Position numbers and translations under genes: made by a program | Shown: piece by piece, positions 5,936 through 6,539 of the stretch | Numbering within the stretch: position 1 is the first letter of the stretch | Layout of the letters: each line of letters opens with the position of its first letter | The notes under the pieces: model-generated | What the model was told of the DNA's origin: nothing | What the model saw: only the letters and a program-made list of their open reading frames with translations | Databases searched by the model: none | NCBI GenBank assembly: GCA_023427575.1 | Contig: JAEZAY010000187.1 | Location: 1-6,539 of the forward strand | Direction of reading: 5' to 3' | Origin: Bacteroidota bacterium | GTDB taxonomy: Bacteria > Bacteroidota > Bacteroidia > Chitinophagales > Chitinophagaceae | Length of the DNA: 6,539 bases

Positions 5936-6539
5936 ATGAAAAAGCTGCTTTCTGTTTTTGTTTTATTAATGCCCGGATTTTTTGCCGAAGCCCAGCAAAT
6001 CAGGGGTAAAGTGCTGGACGGGCAAACCGGAATGCCCATAACTCATGCCACCATTGAAAACCGTCAGACCGGCGTCACCATCAGCGGCGAGGACGGATCT
6101 TTTGAATTAAAGACGCCGGAGCCCGGAACGTATACTTTGAAGATCAGCAGCATCGGCTTTAAAACGCTTTCCGTTCAGGCGAGCCCGACTTCGGAAATGC
6201 AAATCTTCAAACTGGAAAATCTGAAACTTTTTCTTAAACCGGTGGAGGTTACAGCGATTCGTGCGGCCGATAAATCCCCTTTCACAAAAACCAATATTGG
6301 CAAAGCGGAAATTGCAAATCTCAATCTGGGCCAGGATCTTCCTTATCTGATCAACCAGACTCCCTCCGTAATAGTAAGTTCCGATGCAGGAAATGGGGTT
6401 GGTTACACCGGGATCCGGATTCGGGGAACGGATGCCACCCGGATCAATATGACCATTAATGGAATTCCCTATAACGATGCGGAATCGCAGGGGCTTTTTT
6501 TTGTTAACCTGCCCGATCTTGCCTCATCGGTAAATAGCA
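5936..6539 (+). CDS. TonB-dependent outer-membrane receptor, partial (C-terminus beyond right edge); likely thiamin-related uptake
   Basis: The frame is open from the ATG at 5936-5938 to the right edge, 201 codons with no stop, so only the N-terminus is present. Residues 1-19 are a signal peptide (MKK, hydrophobic core, FAEA before QQ). Residues 21 to about 100 are a carboxypeptidase-regulatory-like beta-sandwich (IRGKVLDGQTGMPITHATIE, GEDGSFEL, GTYTLKISSIGFK), typical of Bacteroidota receptors. EVTAIRA at 104-110 is a TonB-box-like stretch. The plug domain begins near 113 and shows DLPYLINQTPSV, GYTGIRIRGTDATRINMTIN and GIPYNDAESQG. The missing part should be the 22-strand barrel. Such receptors import scarce substrates using the TonB/ExbBD system. 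The substrate cannot be read from the plug; the TPP riboswitch upstream implies thiamin or a precursor. Neighbours beyond the edge (a PnuT-like inner-membrane transporter, thiamin kinase) would support this. Confidence 0.93.
   Translation, partial: MKKLLSVFVLLMPGFFAEAQQIRGKVLDGQTGMPITHATIENRQTGVTISGEDGSFELKTPEPGTYTLKISSIGFKTLSVQASPTSEMQIFKLENLKLFLKPVEVTAIRAADKSPFTKTNIGKAEIANLNLGQDLPYLINQTPSVIVSSDAGNGVGYTGIRIRGTDATRINMTINGIPYNDAESQGLFFVNLPDLASSVNS

Overview
The window looks like a chromosomal segment of a Bacteroidota species, probably near Chitinophagaceae; the family-level placement is inference. The signs are promoter-like sites of the Bacteroidota type (TTG or TTTG, about 19-20 nt, then TAnnTTTG), an initiator tRNA with no encoded CCA, two secreted head-GIN (DUF2807) proteins, a secreted WVGG/GNWN-type surface protein, and a TonB-dependent receptor with an N-terminal carboxypeptidase-regulatory-like domain behind a TPP riboswitch. 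Nothing points to a phage, insertion sequence, CRISPR array or recent transfer.

Layout: most genes are on the minus strand. From left to right there is a secreted, probably beta-helical surface protein that runs off the left edge (start codon at 1299-1301), with its promoter; a spacer with two inverted repeats; der and era, two ribosome-assembly GTPases 84 bp apart; the initiator tRNA-fMet with a clear promoter and an intrinsic terminator; and a tandem pair of paralogous head-GIN proteins. A divergent intergenic region follows. On the plus strand it holds a -7 box, a TPP (THI-box) riboswitch, a leader of about 125 nt, and a TonB-dependent receptor cut off by the right edge.

How the genes fit together: der, era and the initiator tRNA all serve translation (50S assembly, 30S assembly, initiation). 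The TPP-controlled receptor is most simply read as an outer-membrane importer for thiamin or a precursor, repressed when TPP is plentiful. The head-GIN pair and the left-edge protein are envelope or exported proteins of unknown role.

The observations most worth a second look are the head-GIN duplication, where seven repeat turns keep identical spacing but each copy has a different repeated motif, and a 31-nt hairpin ending 5 nt before the receptor start codon, which could be the riboswitch's output. I did not find a convincing new defence or mobile system.
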